Source: Prochlorococcus sp. AG-388-A04 (GTDB lineage: Bacteria > Cyanobacteriota > Cyanobacteriia > PCC-6307 > Cyanobiaceae). From it: a stretch of DNA of 34,938 nt. Shown here in pieces: positions 24,017-33,537 of the stretch (position 1 is its first letter; each line of letters starts with the position of its first letter). The notes below the pieces were generated by a model. That model had not been told where the DNA came from. It made no database searches and saw only the letters and a program-made list of their open reading frames with translations. The position numbers and the translations under genes are program-made. The stretch spans positions 1 to 34,938 of the forward strand of contig QCGL01000016.1 in assembly GCA_003279935.1 (NCBI GenBank). The letters run 5' to 3'.

Positions 24017-25285
24017 TTAACTTTTTGGCAGAAATATTTTTACACGATCTATTTTGGGACCTGACATTGAAATTATTTCAAATTTAATATTTTTAAATTC
24101 TAAACTATCCCCGATTTTTGGGACCATTTGAAATTTTTCAAGAAGAAATCCTGCGAGTGTATGATAATCAGCTCCTTCTGGAAGAAAACATCCCAACTTT
24201 TTGTTGATTTCTATTATTTCTGCTTTACCAGCAATTGACCACTTCTTAGAGAAATTATCCAACATTTTCATATCAGAATATAATCTGCTATTTAGCATTT
24301 CTTCCCCAACAATTTCACCAGTAAGATCAGCTGCAGTGATAAGTCCCTCAGTCCCACCATGTTCATCAACAACCAGTAAAAATGGATTGTAATCTCTAAC
24401 GATAGGTAATATTTCTGCTAATGAGCATGTCTCTATTACTTTTGTTACTGGCAAAAGGAAAGGTTCTAGTAATGTATTTGCTCCCATTTCGCTTTTAGAA
24501 ATTGGTTTTGCTAAATAACGTAAATCTAAAACTCCTAAAACATCATCTAATGATTCACCAATTACAAAAAAACGAGCATGCCTTGTTTTATCAACCTGTT
24601 TCATAAGTTCAGCAAAAGTAATATTTTTTGGCAAAGTTACCATTTCAGATCTTGGAATCATTACTTCTTTGACTTGAGTATCTTTTAAAGCAAAAACACC
24701 TTCTAAGATGTTTTTCTCATCAGGCTTTAATCCTGTGACATTATCTGTTTCTATTAATGTTTCTAATTCACCTGCTGATAATACTGAATTTAATGAATCC
24801 CATTTGTTGTTTAGATTAAATAACCTTAAACAAGCACTTGCAAAAAATTCAATTACAGAAACAATAGGTTGCATTCCTTTGCGAACTGCATCAAAAATTG
24901 TAGTTAATCTCAAAGCGGCTGACTCTGGATTATTAATTACTAATGCTTTAGGAATAAGACCTGATATAAGGGTGACTATAAGTACAATAAATAAAAATAA
25001 TAAGAGATCATATATTCGATTTGAAAATTTATTTACGTTCCAAAAATCATTAGCCAAACCTTTACTTAACCAACCAACAGCTATAAGAGAAATTGTCACG
25101 CCAAATTGAGATGCTATTAAAGAAGATCTGAATCTTTTTTGAATTTTTAAAATGGAAAATGCTCCTTTTCTTTTCTCTTCTATCAGTCTTAAAACTTTAC
25201 TTGGCCTTATTAATAAAAATGAAAGTTCACTCGCAGCAAAAAAAGCTGGAAATATCAAAAGTAAAAATAGTAAAGTTATTTTCAT
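24017..25285 (-). CDS. CNNM/CorC-type membrane protein (DUF21-CBS-CorC_HlyC)
   Basis: This 422-residue protein has an N-terminal DUF21 membrane domain with four hydrophobic stretches (starting ITLLFLLLIFPAFFAASELS), up to about residue 160. A pair of CBS domains follows at roughly residues 195-320, with VKEVMIPRSEMV marking their start and PFLLVVDEHGGTEGLIT near the end. A C-terminal transporter-associated domain covers the last 85 residues. Such proteins are implicated in Mg2+/Co2+ handling (CNNM, MpfA, CorC), possibly as Na+-coupled Mg2+ exporters. Its ATG lies 18 bases after the tRNA-Met gene on the same strand, so the tRNA may be cut from a shared transcript. Confidence 0.9.
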   Translation of the reverse strand: MKITLLFLLLIFPAFFAASELSFLLIRPSKVLRLIEEKRKGAFSILKIQKRFRSSLIASQFGVTISLIAVGWLSKGLANDFWNVNKFSNRIYDLLLFLFIVLIVTLISGLIPKALVINNPESAALRLTTIFDAVRKGMQPIVSVIEFFASACLRLFNLNNKWDSLNSVLSAGELETLIETDNVTGLKPDEKNILEGVFALKDTQVKEVMIPRSEMVTLPKNITFAELMKQVDKTRHARFFVIGESLDDVLGVLDLRYLAKPISKSEMGANTLLEPFLLPVTKVIETCSLAEILPIVRDYNPFLLVVDEHGGTEGLITAADLTGEIVGEEMLNSRLYSDMKMLDNFSKKWSIAGKAEIIEINKKLGCFLPEGADYHTLAGFLLEKFQMVPKIGDSLEFKNIKFEIISMSGPKIDRVKIFLPKS

Positions 25286-25303
25286 TCAATAACAAATTAG
25301 TGA

Positions 25304-25376
25304 TGGGGGTGGCGAGGATCGAACTCGCCTAAGCCAAATTATGAGTTTGGTGCATTCACCAGATTGCTACACCCCC
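25304..25376 (-). tRNA. tRNA-Met (anticodon CAT)
   Basis: The minus strand gives a 73-base cloverleaf: acceptor GGGGGTG/CACCCCC with discriminator A, anticodon stem CCAAA/TTTGG with loop CTCATAA, and T arm GGCGA/TCGCC with TTCGATC. The anticodon is CAT (25341-25343 on the plus strand). The Watson-Crick start of the acceptor and the loop are those of an elongator tRNA rather than the initiator. An Ile(CAU, lysidine) identity cannot be fully excluded from sequence alone. CCA is not encoded. Confidence 0.9.
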
Positions 25377-25516
25377 AGATTTTCTTCAGTAATGATTAAT
25401 TACATTCGATTTACATACAATATAAAAATAATATTTCAAAAAGCACCAACTTAGTAAGTTTTTGTGAGATTTCTTTTTTTTCTCCTAATCTTGAAATATA
25501 AGCTTAACTTCTATTA

Positions 25517-26077
25517 ATGAACAATTTCTCGCAGAAGAATAAATTAAATAAGAAGAATTTGTTAAAACTTTTAATTGAAAAGTCTTATAAGAAAGGAAAC
25601 TTTACTTTGGCATCTGGCAAAAAAAGTGCTCATTATCTAAATTGCAAACCCGTATCTTTAAATGGCACAGGGTTGAAATTAATTAGTAATTTGTTTTTGG
25701 AGTTAATGGATCCAAGTTCAAGAGCTGTGGCTGGGTTGACTTTAGGAGCCGATCCTTTAGTTAGTGGTTTAATCGTAACAGCAGCTTCTCAAGGGTTATT
25801 AATAGATGCTTTAATCATCAGAAAAGAAATAAAAGAATATGGAACAAAGGCTGGGTTAGAGGGGCCTACATTAAAAGAAGGAACTGAAGTAACTGTCTTA
25901 GAAGATGTTGTGACTACTGCTGGATCAGCTATTAAAGCAATTAATAAGTTACGAGAAAATAATCTTTTAGTTAAAGAAGTTTTGTCTATTGTCGATAGAA
26001 GAGAAGGAGGATATGAGGCCTTAAAAGAACAAAATATACAATTAAAAAGCTTATTTTCAATAGAAGACTTTCTATAA
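25517..26077 (+). CDS. pyrE: Orotate phosphoribosyltransferase
   Basis: This 186-residue enzyme converts orotate and PRPP to OMP in pyrimidine synthesis. The PRPP-binding loop [18 protein letters not shown] (residues 129-146) is the standard V-x-E-D-V-x-T-T-G/A-G-S motif. The flexible catalytic loop region with [17 protein letters not shown] is also clear. The start is ATG 25517. It is followed by ygfZ after 3 bases and likely forms an operon with it. No PyrF domain is fused. The length is slightly short for the family but complete. Confidence 0.95.
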   Translation: MNNFSQKNKLNKKNLLKLLIEKSYKKGNFTLASGKKSAHYLNCKPVSLNGTGLKLISNLFLELMDPSSRAVAGLTLGADPLVSGLIVTAASQGLLIDALIIRKEIKEYGTKAGLEGPTLKEGTEVTVLEDVVTTAGSAIKAINKLRENNLLVKEVLSIVDRREGGYEALKEQNIQLKSLFSIEDFL

Positions 26078-26080
26078 ATA

Positions 26081-26929
26081 ATGTCAAAAATTAAAGAAAA
26101 TAAAGAACAATTTTGGCTTGAAAAATTTGATTGCTTTTCTGTTACTGGAAAAGATAGCAAAAGATTCTTAAATGGAATAACTACAGGAAATATTGTTGAT
26201 TTAAATAACAAGGTTTTAAAATCTTGCTGGTTATCCCCAAATGGAATTTTAAAATCATTACTTGAAATTAATTGCTCAGAAAATGAATTAAAAGTAATTG
26301 TCTTAGTAGGAAATACTAGCGAGATTAGAAAATACTTTAATGACATTATTTTTCCGTCTGACGATGTTTCATTAAGTGATACTTTTTCAATAAATAGACT
26401 TCAGCAAGTTGATGATATGAATTCTTGGAGATTCACTCAACCTATTTTTTTAAAAAATGAAGATAAAAAATATGATTTTTATAAAAATAATCCAAATTCA
26501 ATGAATACTAATGACTTGCAATTGTGGAAGATTAATCAGGCTATACCATCTTTAAATAGTGAAATTAATGGAAAAAATAATCCACTTGAATTAGGTTTAA
26601 CAGATCTTATAGACTTCAATAAAGGTTGTTATTTGGGTCAAGAAACAATGTCAAAAATCAAGAATGTTGCTTCTTTAAAGCAGGAGATCAGAGTGTGGAC
26701 GGCTAAAGATAAAGATTTGAATTTAGAATCTGTGAATAAAATTCTTTTTAATAATCAGAATAAAGAAAAATCGGTTGGTTATATTACCAGCATTTATGTA
26801 TTAGAGTCTCGAATAATAAAAGGCCTAGCAATGATAAAGAGAAAATATTTAGATAAGGGAAATCCATTTTTCTCTGAAAATTTTGGCCAAATTTCATTAG
26901 AGAAATCTGTAGGTTCAACTTTTCTTTAA
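26081..26929 (+). CDS. ygfZ: YgfZ/GcvT-like folate-binding protein
   Basis: This 282-residue protein is related to the T protein of the glycine cleavage system but carries the YgfZ signature KGCYLGQE (residues 181-188, C183). In Escherichia coli YgfZ this cysteine motif is essential; the protein uses tetrahydrofolate to help maintain or build certain Fe-S enzymes. N-terminal DSKRFLNGITTGNI also matches the family. It follows pyrE by 3 bases and overlaps the convergent nuclease gene by 4 bases. Fe-S maintenance fits a genome with IspH, LeuC and the neighbouring four-cysteine nuclease. Confidence 0.88.
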   Translation: MSKIKENKEQFWLEKFDCFSVTGKDSKRFLNGITTGNIVDLNNKVLKSCWLSPNGILKSLLEINCSENELKVIVLVGNTSEIRKYFNDIIFPSDDVSLSDTFSINRLQQVDDMNSWRFTQPIFLKNEDKKYDFYKNNPNSMNTNDLQLWKINQAIPSLNSEINGKNNPLELGLTDLIDFNKGCYLGQETMSKIKNVASLKQEIRVWTAKDKDLNLESVNKILFNNQNKEKSVGYITSIYVLESRIIKGLAMIKRKYLDKGNPFFSENFGQISLEKSVGSTFL

Positions 26930-28356
26930 TTAACATTTTCATGTTTTTTGATTAACCACTTCGCGATTTGAAGTGTAGCCAAACAGTCATCTCGATTATA
27001 TTTAATTATTTTTTTTAGAAAAATATCATTTAAAGTACTCTTATATTGGATCCACCAATATAAAGCTTTTGATCCACTTACATTTTCTTGCTCCCATTTG
27101 AATCCAATCCAATTAGCAACTGTTTTTAAACTATAGTTTCTAATAGGTAATATCCATGATCCTCTTATGATTAAGTGTAAGTCTATAAATCTGGAATTTA
27201 GGATTTCAATTTCTTTTACATCGAGATCTGATTGCCTAGCTAAATTTAAAATTGCAATTTTCTCTGTCTCTCCATAATGTAAAACTGGCCAGTATTTTTG
27301 AGAAAAAAGTTTTTGAATAATTTCTTGATTAGATTTTTTAGTATTGTTTTTAAGGTTTAATATTGGATCATAAAAATCATCTTCAATATTTTCAAACAAA
27401 CTATTTACTTTTAAAAATCCATATAAAAAATCATGTTTATCATCTGGATTTGACTCAATATCAAAAATAAAGAATCCCGAATCTTTATTTTTTAAAAGAT
27501 AAGATAAGTTTTTATTTTCCAAAATTCGAATTGGTATTCCTGATAAATATGCTTTTGATTGCTTTATAAACTTTGAAGCTTTTTCAAATCTTTGCTCCTT
27601 AAATTGAAAAAGTTTTTTTCCTAAATCTATTTTCTTAGTAGCAGCTAGTTCTTTAATATTAGATATCCCATTTTTTTGGAGAAACAAGGCTGTTTTAGAA
27701 CCAATACCATCTATATCAGTTAGATATCCATTATCTTTTGCTTCTTTATCGCAGAACTTTTGCCATGAACATATCGTACATTTTTTCCTGTCTTCAGTTA
27801 TATCTGGAATAGATCTTTTTAGATATTCATTTACCTTTAAAAAGGTATGTATTACTTTTTTTCTTAAGCGTGGATTTAAATCAATTTTTTCAATATTAAT
27901 TCGATTTGAAAAATTTGAAATTACCAATCCTTTTTCAATTTTTGCTTCTTGAAAGGGTTCTAATAACATCGAAGAAAAAGCTAAATCGAATAGATGCTCT
28001 TTTGTTGTTCTATGGCCTAACTTATATACAACAGGTATATATTTATATTCGCCCCATTTGCTATGACCACCTACTTTTTTAAGTAATTGAGGTTGCATTT
28101 CTGTATTTATATTGTTGATTAATTTAGATCTTGCTTTTAATCCGATTACTCCATTTGAACCCCTCTTACAGGCTTTTTCCCCAGAATATAAATCTCCATC
28201 ACTTAGTTTGTAAAAGGTTTTGTATCGTTTAATTATTTCTATAGATTGATGTGGTGACCAAATTCTTTGAGACTTATTGCCCTGATAATCGAGCCAAGCT
28301 TTTCTTTTGCATCTTATAAAACTTTTTAAATAAAGATTATTCAAATTTTTTTGCAA
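26926..28356 (-). CDS. TM0106-type RecB-like nuclease with DEDD exonuclease-like C-terminus
   Basis: This 476-residue protein resembles the TM0106 group of RecB-like nucleases. The N-terminal part has the Cas4/AddB-type cysteine arrangement, C16 (FIRCKRKAW) plus C193, C196 and C202 (CTICSWQKFC), likely ligating a 4Fe-4S cluster. A helix-hairpin-helix follows (DIDGIGSKTALFLQ, about residues 214-227). The C-terminal half has a DEDDy-type exonuclease pattern, D299/E301 in FFIFDIESNP and Y453/D457 in KYNRDDCLATL. The RecB D...E-x-K motif is not obvious: the place expected for it reads PVVYK. The start is TTG at 28356. DNA repair is the likely field, but the exact role is unknown. Confidence 0.8.
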   Translation of the reverse strand: MQKNLNNLYLKSFIRCKRKAWLDYQGNKSQRIWSPHQSIEIIKRYKTFYKLSDGDLYSGEKACKRGSNGVIGLKARSKLINNINTEMQPQLLKKVGGHSKWGEYKYIPVVYKLGHRTTKEHLFDLAFSSMLLEPFQEAKIEKGLVISNFSNRINIEKIDLNPRLRKKVIHTFLKVNEYLKRSIPDITEDRKKCTICSWQKFCDKEAKDNGYLTDIDGIGSKTALFLQKNGISNIKELAATKKIDLGKKLFQFKEQRFEKASKFIKQSKAYLSGIPIRILENKNLSYLLKNKDSGFFIFDIESNPDDKHDFLYGFLKVNSLFENIEDDFYDPILNLKNNTKKSNQEIIQKLFSQKYWPVLHYGETEKIAILNLARQSDLDVKEIEILNSRFIDLHLIIRGSWILPIRNYSLKTVANWIGFKWEQENVSGSKALYWWIQYKSTLNDIFLKKIIKYNRDDCLATLQIAKWLIKKHENVN

Positions 28357-28424
28357 AGGCAGTTTAAATTTTACTTCTATAAATTAATATAGATAATTAT
28401 TGGAAATTAAGGAACTATTTTACT

Positions 28425-29885
28425 TTGTCTTCAAATGAACTAGATGAAATAAAATTCGGAACTGATGGCTGGCGAGGAATAATTGGTTTTGATTTCAATC
28501 TATCAAATCTCTCAAGAGTTGTAGTCGCTTCTTGTCAGGAATTATATTATCAATACTTCGAAGAAACAAATTCTAAAAAAATTCTTATAGGGTACGATCG
28601 TAGATTCATGGCAAATGAGTTCGCAAAAGAGATAGCATCTTTTGTTAAAGGGTGTGGTTTTGAACCCATTCTTTCTACTAGTTATGTGCCCACGCCTTCC
28701 TGCAGCTTATATGCCAAAAAATTTATGTTTTTAGGTTGTTTAGTTATTACTGCAAGTCATAATCCCTATAATTGGCTGGGTTTAAAGATTAAAAGTTTTA
28801 AAGGATGTTCTGTGGATGAATCTTTTACAAAGGAAGTTGAAAAAAGGTTACTTCTGGGAAACTCAATTGAAAGATTGGGAGGTGCATATGAAAAAGTTGA
28901 TATTAAGAAGTTTCATTTAGATCAAATTAAATCTAATTTTAATATTGATTTTATTGCTAATAATTTAAAGAAAATGAATTTGCATATTTTTGTTGACTCT
29001 ATGCATGGTTCAGCAGCAAATTGCCTTAGTCAGATCTTTGAAGGTTATGATTCAAAAATTTTTACTGAAATTAGAGCAGATTATAATCCTTTATTTGGAG
29101 GAAATCCTCCAGAGCCACTGCTAAAATATTTAGATAATTTAACTGAAACATTAACAAAAACTTCTAAAAATGGTATCAAAACGCTAGGCATAATTTTTGA
29201 TGGGGATGGCGATAGGATTGCTGTAATTGATGAAAAAGGAAGATTTTGTAGTACTCAAGTTTTATTACCTTTCTTTATTAGTTATTTGGGAGAAAAGAAT
29301 AAAAATTTATATCCAGTACTTAAAACTGTTAGTGGTTCAGACATAATTAGTAATATCGCAAAAAATCAAGATAGAGAGGTTTTCGAACTGCCGGTTGGTT
29401 TTAAATATATCGCAAAAAAAATGATTAAAGAAAAAATATTTATTGGGGGAGAGGAATCAGGAGGTGTAGGTTTTGGAGACTTTATGCCGGAGAGAGATGC
29501 TTTATATGCAGCTATGATTTTACTAAATGGAATCGCAGAAAAATCAAAATATTTATATGAAACTTTAGATCAAATTCAAGAAAATTTTGGTCCAAGTTTT
29601 TATAGAAGAATTGATGTTGAATTTCCAAATCAATCAGAAAAAAAAATTCTTGAAAAATATATTAAAAATAATATTCCTTCAAAAATATGTGGCTATAGTA
29701 TAAAAAGTGTATCAAATATCGACGGCATAAAATTGAGAATGGATAATAATTTTTGGCTATTATTTAGGTTCTCAGGAACGGAGCCTCTTTTAAGATTGTA
29801 TTGTGAGGCAAAATCTGAAAATAATGTAAATGAGGTTTTGGAATGGAGTCAAAAATACATAAATAAAGTAAAAAATATAAAATGA
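28425..29885 (+). CDS. Phosphoglucomutase/phosphomannomutase family protein
   Basis: This 486-residue alpha-D-phosphohexomutase moves a phosphate between C1 and C6 of a hexose. The start is TTG at 28425. N-terminal FGTDGWRGIIG is at residues 11-21. The phosphoserine is S111 in ITASHNPYNWLGLK, the Mg2+ loop is FDGDGDRIAV, the sugar-specificity loop is GGEESGGVGFGDF, and the C-terminal phosphate-binding RFSGTEPLLRLY is present. The GEESGG form is typical of enzymes that can use glucose or mannose phosphates, so the substrate is open; glucose-1-phosphate/glycogen metabolism is plausible. It overlaps rdgB by 4 bases. Confidence 0.92.
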   Translation: MSSNELDEIKFGTDGWRGIIGFDFNLSNLSRVVVASCQELYYQYFEETNSKKILIGYDRRFMANEFAKEIASFVKGCGFEPILSTSYVPTPSCSLYAKKFMFLGCLVITASHNPYNWLGLKIKSFKGCSVDESFTKEVEKRLLLGNSIERLGGAYEKVDIKKFHLDQIKSNFNIDFIANNLKKMNLHIFVDSMHGSAANCLSQIFEGYDSKIFTEIRADYNPLFGGNPPEPLLKYLDNLTETLTKTSKNGIKTLGIIFDGDGDRIAVIDEKGRFCSTQVLLPFFISYLGEKNKNLYPVLKTVSGSDIISNIAKNQDREVFELPVGFKYIAKKMIKEKIFIGGEESGGVGFGDFMPERDALYAAMILLNGIAEKSKYLYETLDQIQENFGPSFYRRIDVEFPNQSEKKILEKYIKNNIPSKICGYSIKSVSNIDGIKLRMDNNFWLLFRFSGTEPLLRLYCEAKSENNVNEVLEWSQKYINKVKNIK

Positions 29886-30457
29886 AAAAATTATATTTAG
29901 CAAGTAAAAACCAAGGTAAAATTGAAGAATATAAAAAATTACTATTAAATGTAAATTGCCAATTATTGCTTCAACCAGAATCAATAGAAGTTGAGGAGAA
30001 TGGGATAACATTTAGGGAGAATGCAATCAAAAAAGCAAGTGAAGTTTCTAAAAAGACAAGGAACTATGCCATTGCAGATGATTCAGGAATATGTATTGAT
30101 GCTTTGGACGGTAGGCCAGGAATTTACTCATCAAGATATGCAGAAAATGATCAAAAAAGAATAGAAAGAGTTTTACATGAACTTGATGGAGAAAAAAATA
30201 GAGGTGCTTTCTTTATTGCAAATGTTTGTGTTTGCTCTCCTACTGGAGATGTGATATTAGAATCAGAGGCTAAATGTTTTGGAAACATTATTCTAAGCCC
30301 TAGAGGAAACAGTGGTTTTGGTTATGATCCTATTTTTGAGGAGTTATCAAGTAAATTAACTTTCGCTGAGATGAATAATGAATTAAAAGATTTATGTAGT
30401 CATCGTGGTAAAGCAGTTAAAAAAATCATTCCTCAATTGTTAAATATAATTGCCTAA
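29882..30457 (+). CDS. rdgB: Non-canonical purine NTP pyrophosphatase (RdgB/HAM1)
   Basis: This 191-residue enzyme hydrolyses dITP, ITP and XTP to monophosphates and keeps deaminated purines out of DNA. Family motifs are LASKNQGKIEEYKKLL at the N-terminus, IADDSGICIDALDGRPGIYS near residues 65-82, GNSGFGYDPIFEE, and the C-terminal SHRGKAVKK. The length is normal. Its ATG lies inside the end of the phosphohexomutase gene (ATGA overlap at 29882-29885), so translation is coupled. It ends exactly one base before the convergent carotenoid oxygenase begins its stop. Confidence 0.96.
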   Translation: MKKLYLASKNQGKIEEYKKLLLNVNCQLLLQPESIEVEENGITFRENAIKKASEVSKKTRNYAIADDSGICIDALDGRPGIYSSRYAENDQKRIERVLHELDGEKNRGAFFIANVCVCSPTGDVILESEAKCFGNIILSPRGNSGFGYDPIFEELSSKLTFAEMNNELKDLCSHRGKAVKKIIPQLLNIIA

Positions 30458-31945
30458 TTAATTATTAACCCAAGATCCATGTAAGCCATGCGGAATGGAT
30501 ATTGGAAGTTCATAAATAGCTAATTCTTTTAAGTCTTTAGCATCTAGTATCACAAGATCACTTCCTCTTCTACTACCATTCCATAACAGAATAAATAAGT
30601 AACCCTCATCTTCTTTGTTTGATGATTGTGATGGAACCATTATTGGTTCACTAACAAATCCGCTAGGTGCAGCTGACCAAGAAATTTCATCTTTGGTAAT
30701 CAAATTTATTTTTTTAATAGCTTGTAAAGGAGCATTCCCTATTTTCTTATCTGTACAAGCCATCCATGAGTAAGATGCTTTTAATCCTAAAAGTTTAGGG
30801 TTAACAGTAGCGAATTCGCAACATTGTGAACTTAAAGTTTCAAGCTTAGAAGTTTTCAACTTTAAATCTATAATAGATCTTTTTAAATTACCCTCTGGAT
30901 ACTTATCAAAGTCAATATCCCTAAAATTTTCATCGGGCCCAACAGAAGGAAAATCATCATAAAAAATACTATCTAAAATTATGTTTGAATCTTTTTCGTA
31001 TGCATTAACATGATGAAATACAAATCCATCTGGTGCATCTATAGTTATAGGTGGTTGCCCCTTAAATAAACCACTTTCTCTTGGGATTATAAAAAATTTA
31101 GCTTTTTTATTAGGATTTGATTGCAAACATTGAGCGGCTCCTTTTTGGCCCATTACAAATGGTAAAGGATTAAAGTCTATAGCGTTTTGTAAAAATATCG
31201 CCCAATTGGTTGTAATGGCAAAATCATGAAGGAATGCAAATCCATTAAATGTATCTTTCCTGTCTATTATCAGTTCACCAGCATTTTCACCAGCATTTGA
31301 AAATTCCATTAATCTAATAGTACTTTTTGGACCAGTTTGTACTCCAAAAGTTACCAAAAGTTCAGATGACATATTTGAATTTAAATCAGCTTTTGGATGA
31401 GCACTAAATGCTTCGTTGCTCTTTAAAACTCCACCTAAAGTTGTTAGTCCAATAGTATCAAGATTGTTAGGATCTAAGGCATGTGGACCCGCTGCTTCCC
31501 ATAGTGCAAGCACTTCATTGCCTAATTTTATAACGTGTGTATTAGCAATATTTTTGAATTTTAAATCTAAAGCATTATTTAAAATCCCTCCACTTTTTTG
31601 AGTGCCAAAAACTCCTCTATATATAAATTTGTTAATCTTTTTTTCTTCTAAAAAACCTTTTGTTTGGACAAATTTATTTGTTAAAGATGGTTTTCCATTC
31701 TCGAATTTAATTGCTGTAATCATTCCATCTCCATCAAAGGGATGATGAACCCATTGGCCTCCTCTTTCTAATATCCCTGGCCCGTTTCTGAATAGAGTTC
31801 CATTCAATTCCTCAATATCCCCCCCCTTACTTGTATTTAATGGTTCATTTGTTAATTCTTTTTCAACATTTTTGTATGCACTTGCCCAGTCTTCTTTATT
31901 AAAAGCTGGTTTATCATTAATTTGTTTTTCTTGAATATAAGTCAC
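30458..31945 (-). CDS. Apocarotenoid/carotenoid cleavage oxygenase
   Basis: This 495-residue member of the RPE65/CCD family cleaves carotenoids or apocarotenoids with a non-haem iron. The four iron-binding histidines are all present: H183 (FSAHPKADL), H240 (FLHDFAIT), H311 or H312 (FHHVNAYE) and H489 (HGLHGSW). The spacing matches Synechocystis apocarotenoid-15,15'-oxygenase (ACO) closely. RNGPGILE and HPFDGDGM at the N-terminus are typical. The start is GTG at 31945. Retinal-type apocarotenals are a likely product, but the substrate is not proven by sequence. Confidence 0.92.
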   Translation of the reverse strand: MTYIQEKQINDKPAFNKEDWASAYKNVEKELTNEPLNTSKGGDIEELNGTLFRNGPGILERGGQWVHHPFDGDGMITAIKFENGKPSLTNKFVQTKGFLEEKKINKFIYRGVFGTQKSGGILNNALDLKFKNIANTHVIKLGNEVLALWEAAGPHALDPNNLDTIGLTTLGGVLKSNEAFSAHPKADLNSNMSSELLVTFGVQTGPKSTIRLMEFSNAGENAGELIIDRKDTFNGFAFLHDFAITTNWAIFLQNAIDFNPLPFVMGQKGAAQCLQSNPNKKAKFFIIPRESGLFKGQPPITIDAPDGFVFHHVNAYEKDSNIILDSIFYDDFPSVGPDENFRDIDFDKYPEGNLKRSIIDLKLKTSKLETLSSQCCEFATVNPKLLGLKASYSWMACTDKKIGNAPLQAIKKINLITKDEISWSAAPSGFVSEPIMVPSQSSNKEDEGYLFILLWNGSRRGSDLVILDAKDLKELAIYELPISIPHGLHGSWVNN

Positions 31946-32025
31946 TTTAAAATATTAACTTTATTTATTTTCGCCAAAAATACATGAAATTGTGGCTAAT
32001 TCAGAAAATTACTGACTTTAATTAT

Positions 32026-32631
32026 CTAATCACTTTCTAACATTCCTTTACTACTTGGAATAGTTCCAGATCTTCTGATATCTATTTCAGAAGCCATTCG
32101 CATTGCTCTTGAAAAGGCTTTAAAACATGCCTCAACTATATGATGAGAATTTGTACCTTGTATTTGATTGATATGAAGAGTGATTCCACTATTATTTACA
32201 AAAGCTATAAAAAATTCTCTTACTAATTCAGTATCATAATTCCCTATTCTTGGTGCTTTTAATTTGAGATCATAAGACAAATGAGGCCTCCCTGAACAAT
32301 CTAATGTTACTTGAACTAAAGCCTCATCTAAAGGAGCAAAAAAATGCCCAAATCTGTTTATCCCTTTTCTTTCTCCTAGGGCTTTAGTAAAAGCTTTCCC
32401 AAGAGCAATGCCAACATCCTCATTTGTATGATGGTCATCAATATGTGTATCTCCAATAGCTCTTATTTTTAAATCAAATAATCCATGACTAGATATTTGA
32501 TGCAACATATGATCTAAAAAAGGTATGCCAGTATCAATTTCAGAAATTCCATTGCCATCTATATTAAGAAAAATACTAATATCTGTTTCATTTGTTTTTC
32601 TCTTAATTTCAGCTTGTCTTGAGGATGACAT
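32026..32631 (-). CDS. hisB: Imidazoleglycerol-phosphate dehydratase
   Basis: This 201-residue enzyme performs the sixth step of histidine synthesis. Its Mn2+-binding histidine motifs are visible: [13 protein letters not shown] (residues 39-50), [14 protein letters not shown] (65-78) and [14 protein letters not shown] near the C-terminus. It is monofunctional, with no histidinol phosphatase domain. I start it at ATG 32631 ([13 protein letters not shown]), 22 bases after the fabI stop. The frame stays open to 32724, but that would bury the first 31 codons inside fabI, and family members begin near RKTNET. It probably lies in one transcript with fabI. Confidence 0.95.
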   Translation of the reverse strand: MSSSRQAEIKRKTNETDISIFLNIDGNGISEIDTGIPFLDHMLHQISSHGLFDLKIRAIGDTHIDDHHTNEDVGIALGKAFTKALGERKGINRFGHFFAPLDEALVQVTLDCSGRPHLSYDLKLKAPRIGNYDTELVREFFIAFVNNSGITLHINQIQGTNSHHIVEACFKAFSRAMRMASEIDIRRSGTIPSSKGMLESD

Positions 32632-32653
32632 TTTACTTTGTTTAAATTGTAAT

Positions 32654-33436
32654 TTACATTCCATTAATGCAATAACCTGCATCAACATAAATAGTTTGGC
32701 CTGATATGCCACTTGAAAGATCACTTAAAAGAAAAGCAGCTGTATTTCCTACTTCTGTTTGAGTAACTGTTCTTCGTAGCGGAGCTTTTTCTTCAACATT
32801 ATGGATCATATCCAAAATGCCACCTATTGCAGAACTCGCAAGTGTTCTAATTGGACCAGCACTTATTGCATTTACTCTTACTTGCTTTTCAGGACCAAGT
32901 TCTGCAGAAAGGTATCTTACTGAAGCCTCCAAAGCTGCCTTTGCTACGCCCATTACATTATAGTTAGGTATAGCTCTCTCAGATCCTAAATAAGTTAAAG
33001 AAACTACCCCAGCGCCATCGCTGAAAAGTGGTTTTGCTGCCTTACATAGAGGTGCTAAAGAATAAGCACTAATATTCAAAGCTCTATCAAAACCTTCGGA
33101 TGAAGTTGCACTATAGTCTCCAATTAATTCGTCACGACCTGCGAATGCAAGACAATGAACTAACCCATCAATTTGTCCCCAATTGTTTTTAATATTTTCA
33201 AAAATTTCTTCAATTTGAGAAGGATTTTGAACATCAAGTGGGAGGAATAATGATGGCTCTAAATCTTTGGTTAATTCTCTTACTTTTGATTCAAACCTTC
33301 CTTTTTCATCAGGTAAATAAGTAATTCCTAGTTCAGCCCCAGCTTTTGAAAGTTGCTGAGCTATTCCCCATGCTATTGAACGATTGTTGGCAATTCCAGT
33401 AACTAGAATTTTTTTGCCAGTTAAATTTAGAAGCAT
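32654..33436 (-). CDS. fabI: Enoyl-[acyl-carrier-protein] reductase (NADH), FabI type
   Basis: This 260-residue short-chain dehydrogenase reduces the enoyl-ACP double bond in fatty acid elongation. N-terminal [19 protein letters not shown] holds the FabI-type cofactor site, with the NRSIAWGIA signature that separates FabI from other SDRs. The catalytic pair is Y159 and K166 in [14 protein letters not shown], and Y149 (SLTYLGSE) is the second conserved tyrosine. [17 protein letters not shown] matches the substrate loop. The length is typical. Triclosan-type inhibitors target this family. Confidence 0.97.
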   Translation of the reverse strand: MLLNLTGKKILVTGIANNRSIAWGIAQQLSKAGAELGITYLPDEKGRFESKVRELTKDLEPSLFLPLDVQNPSQIEEIFENIKNNWGQIDGLVHCLAFAGRDELIGDYSATSSEGFDRALNISAYSLAPLCKAAKPLFSDGAGVVSLTYLGSERAIPNYNVMGVAKAALEASVRYLSAELGPEKQVRVNAISAGPIRTLASSAIGGILDMIHNVEEKAPLRRTVTQTEVGNTAAFLLSDLSSGISGQTIYVDAGYCINGM

Positions 33437-33537
33437 TTTATTTCTTATTTATATAATTGTCCTACAAAAAGTACACTTCTTTGCGAATTACTGCAAAATA
33501 TACAATAAATTTCAACTATAGGGAATATTTTTTAAGT

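Noticed and set aside
24708..25109. 133-codon plus-strand frame inside the CNNM/CorC-type gene
   Set aside because: It lies antisense to a well-recognised membrane-protein gene and shows no domain or ribosome binding site.
25389..25403. NtcA-like GTA-N9-TAC upstream of pyrE
   Set aside because: The spacer is 9 bases rather than 8, so it does not fit the NtcA consensus, and pyrE is not a known NtcA target.
25789..26346. 185-codon minus-strand frame across pyrE and ygfZ
   Set aside because: It spans two real genes on the other strand and has no recognisable motif.
32632..32724. N-terminal extension of hisB by 31 codons
   Set aside because: It would lie almost wholly inside the end of fabI and family members begin near RKTNET; ATG 32631 fits better.
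33457..33537. TTG start giving the thioredoxin-fold protein 27 more residues
   Set aside because: The extension has no family resemblance, and the GGGAA before ATG 33538 supports the later start.
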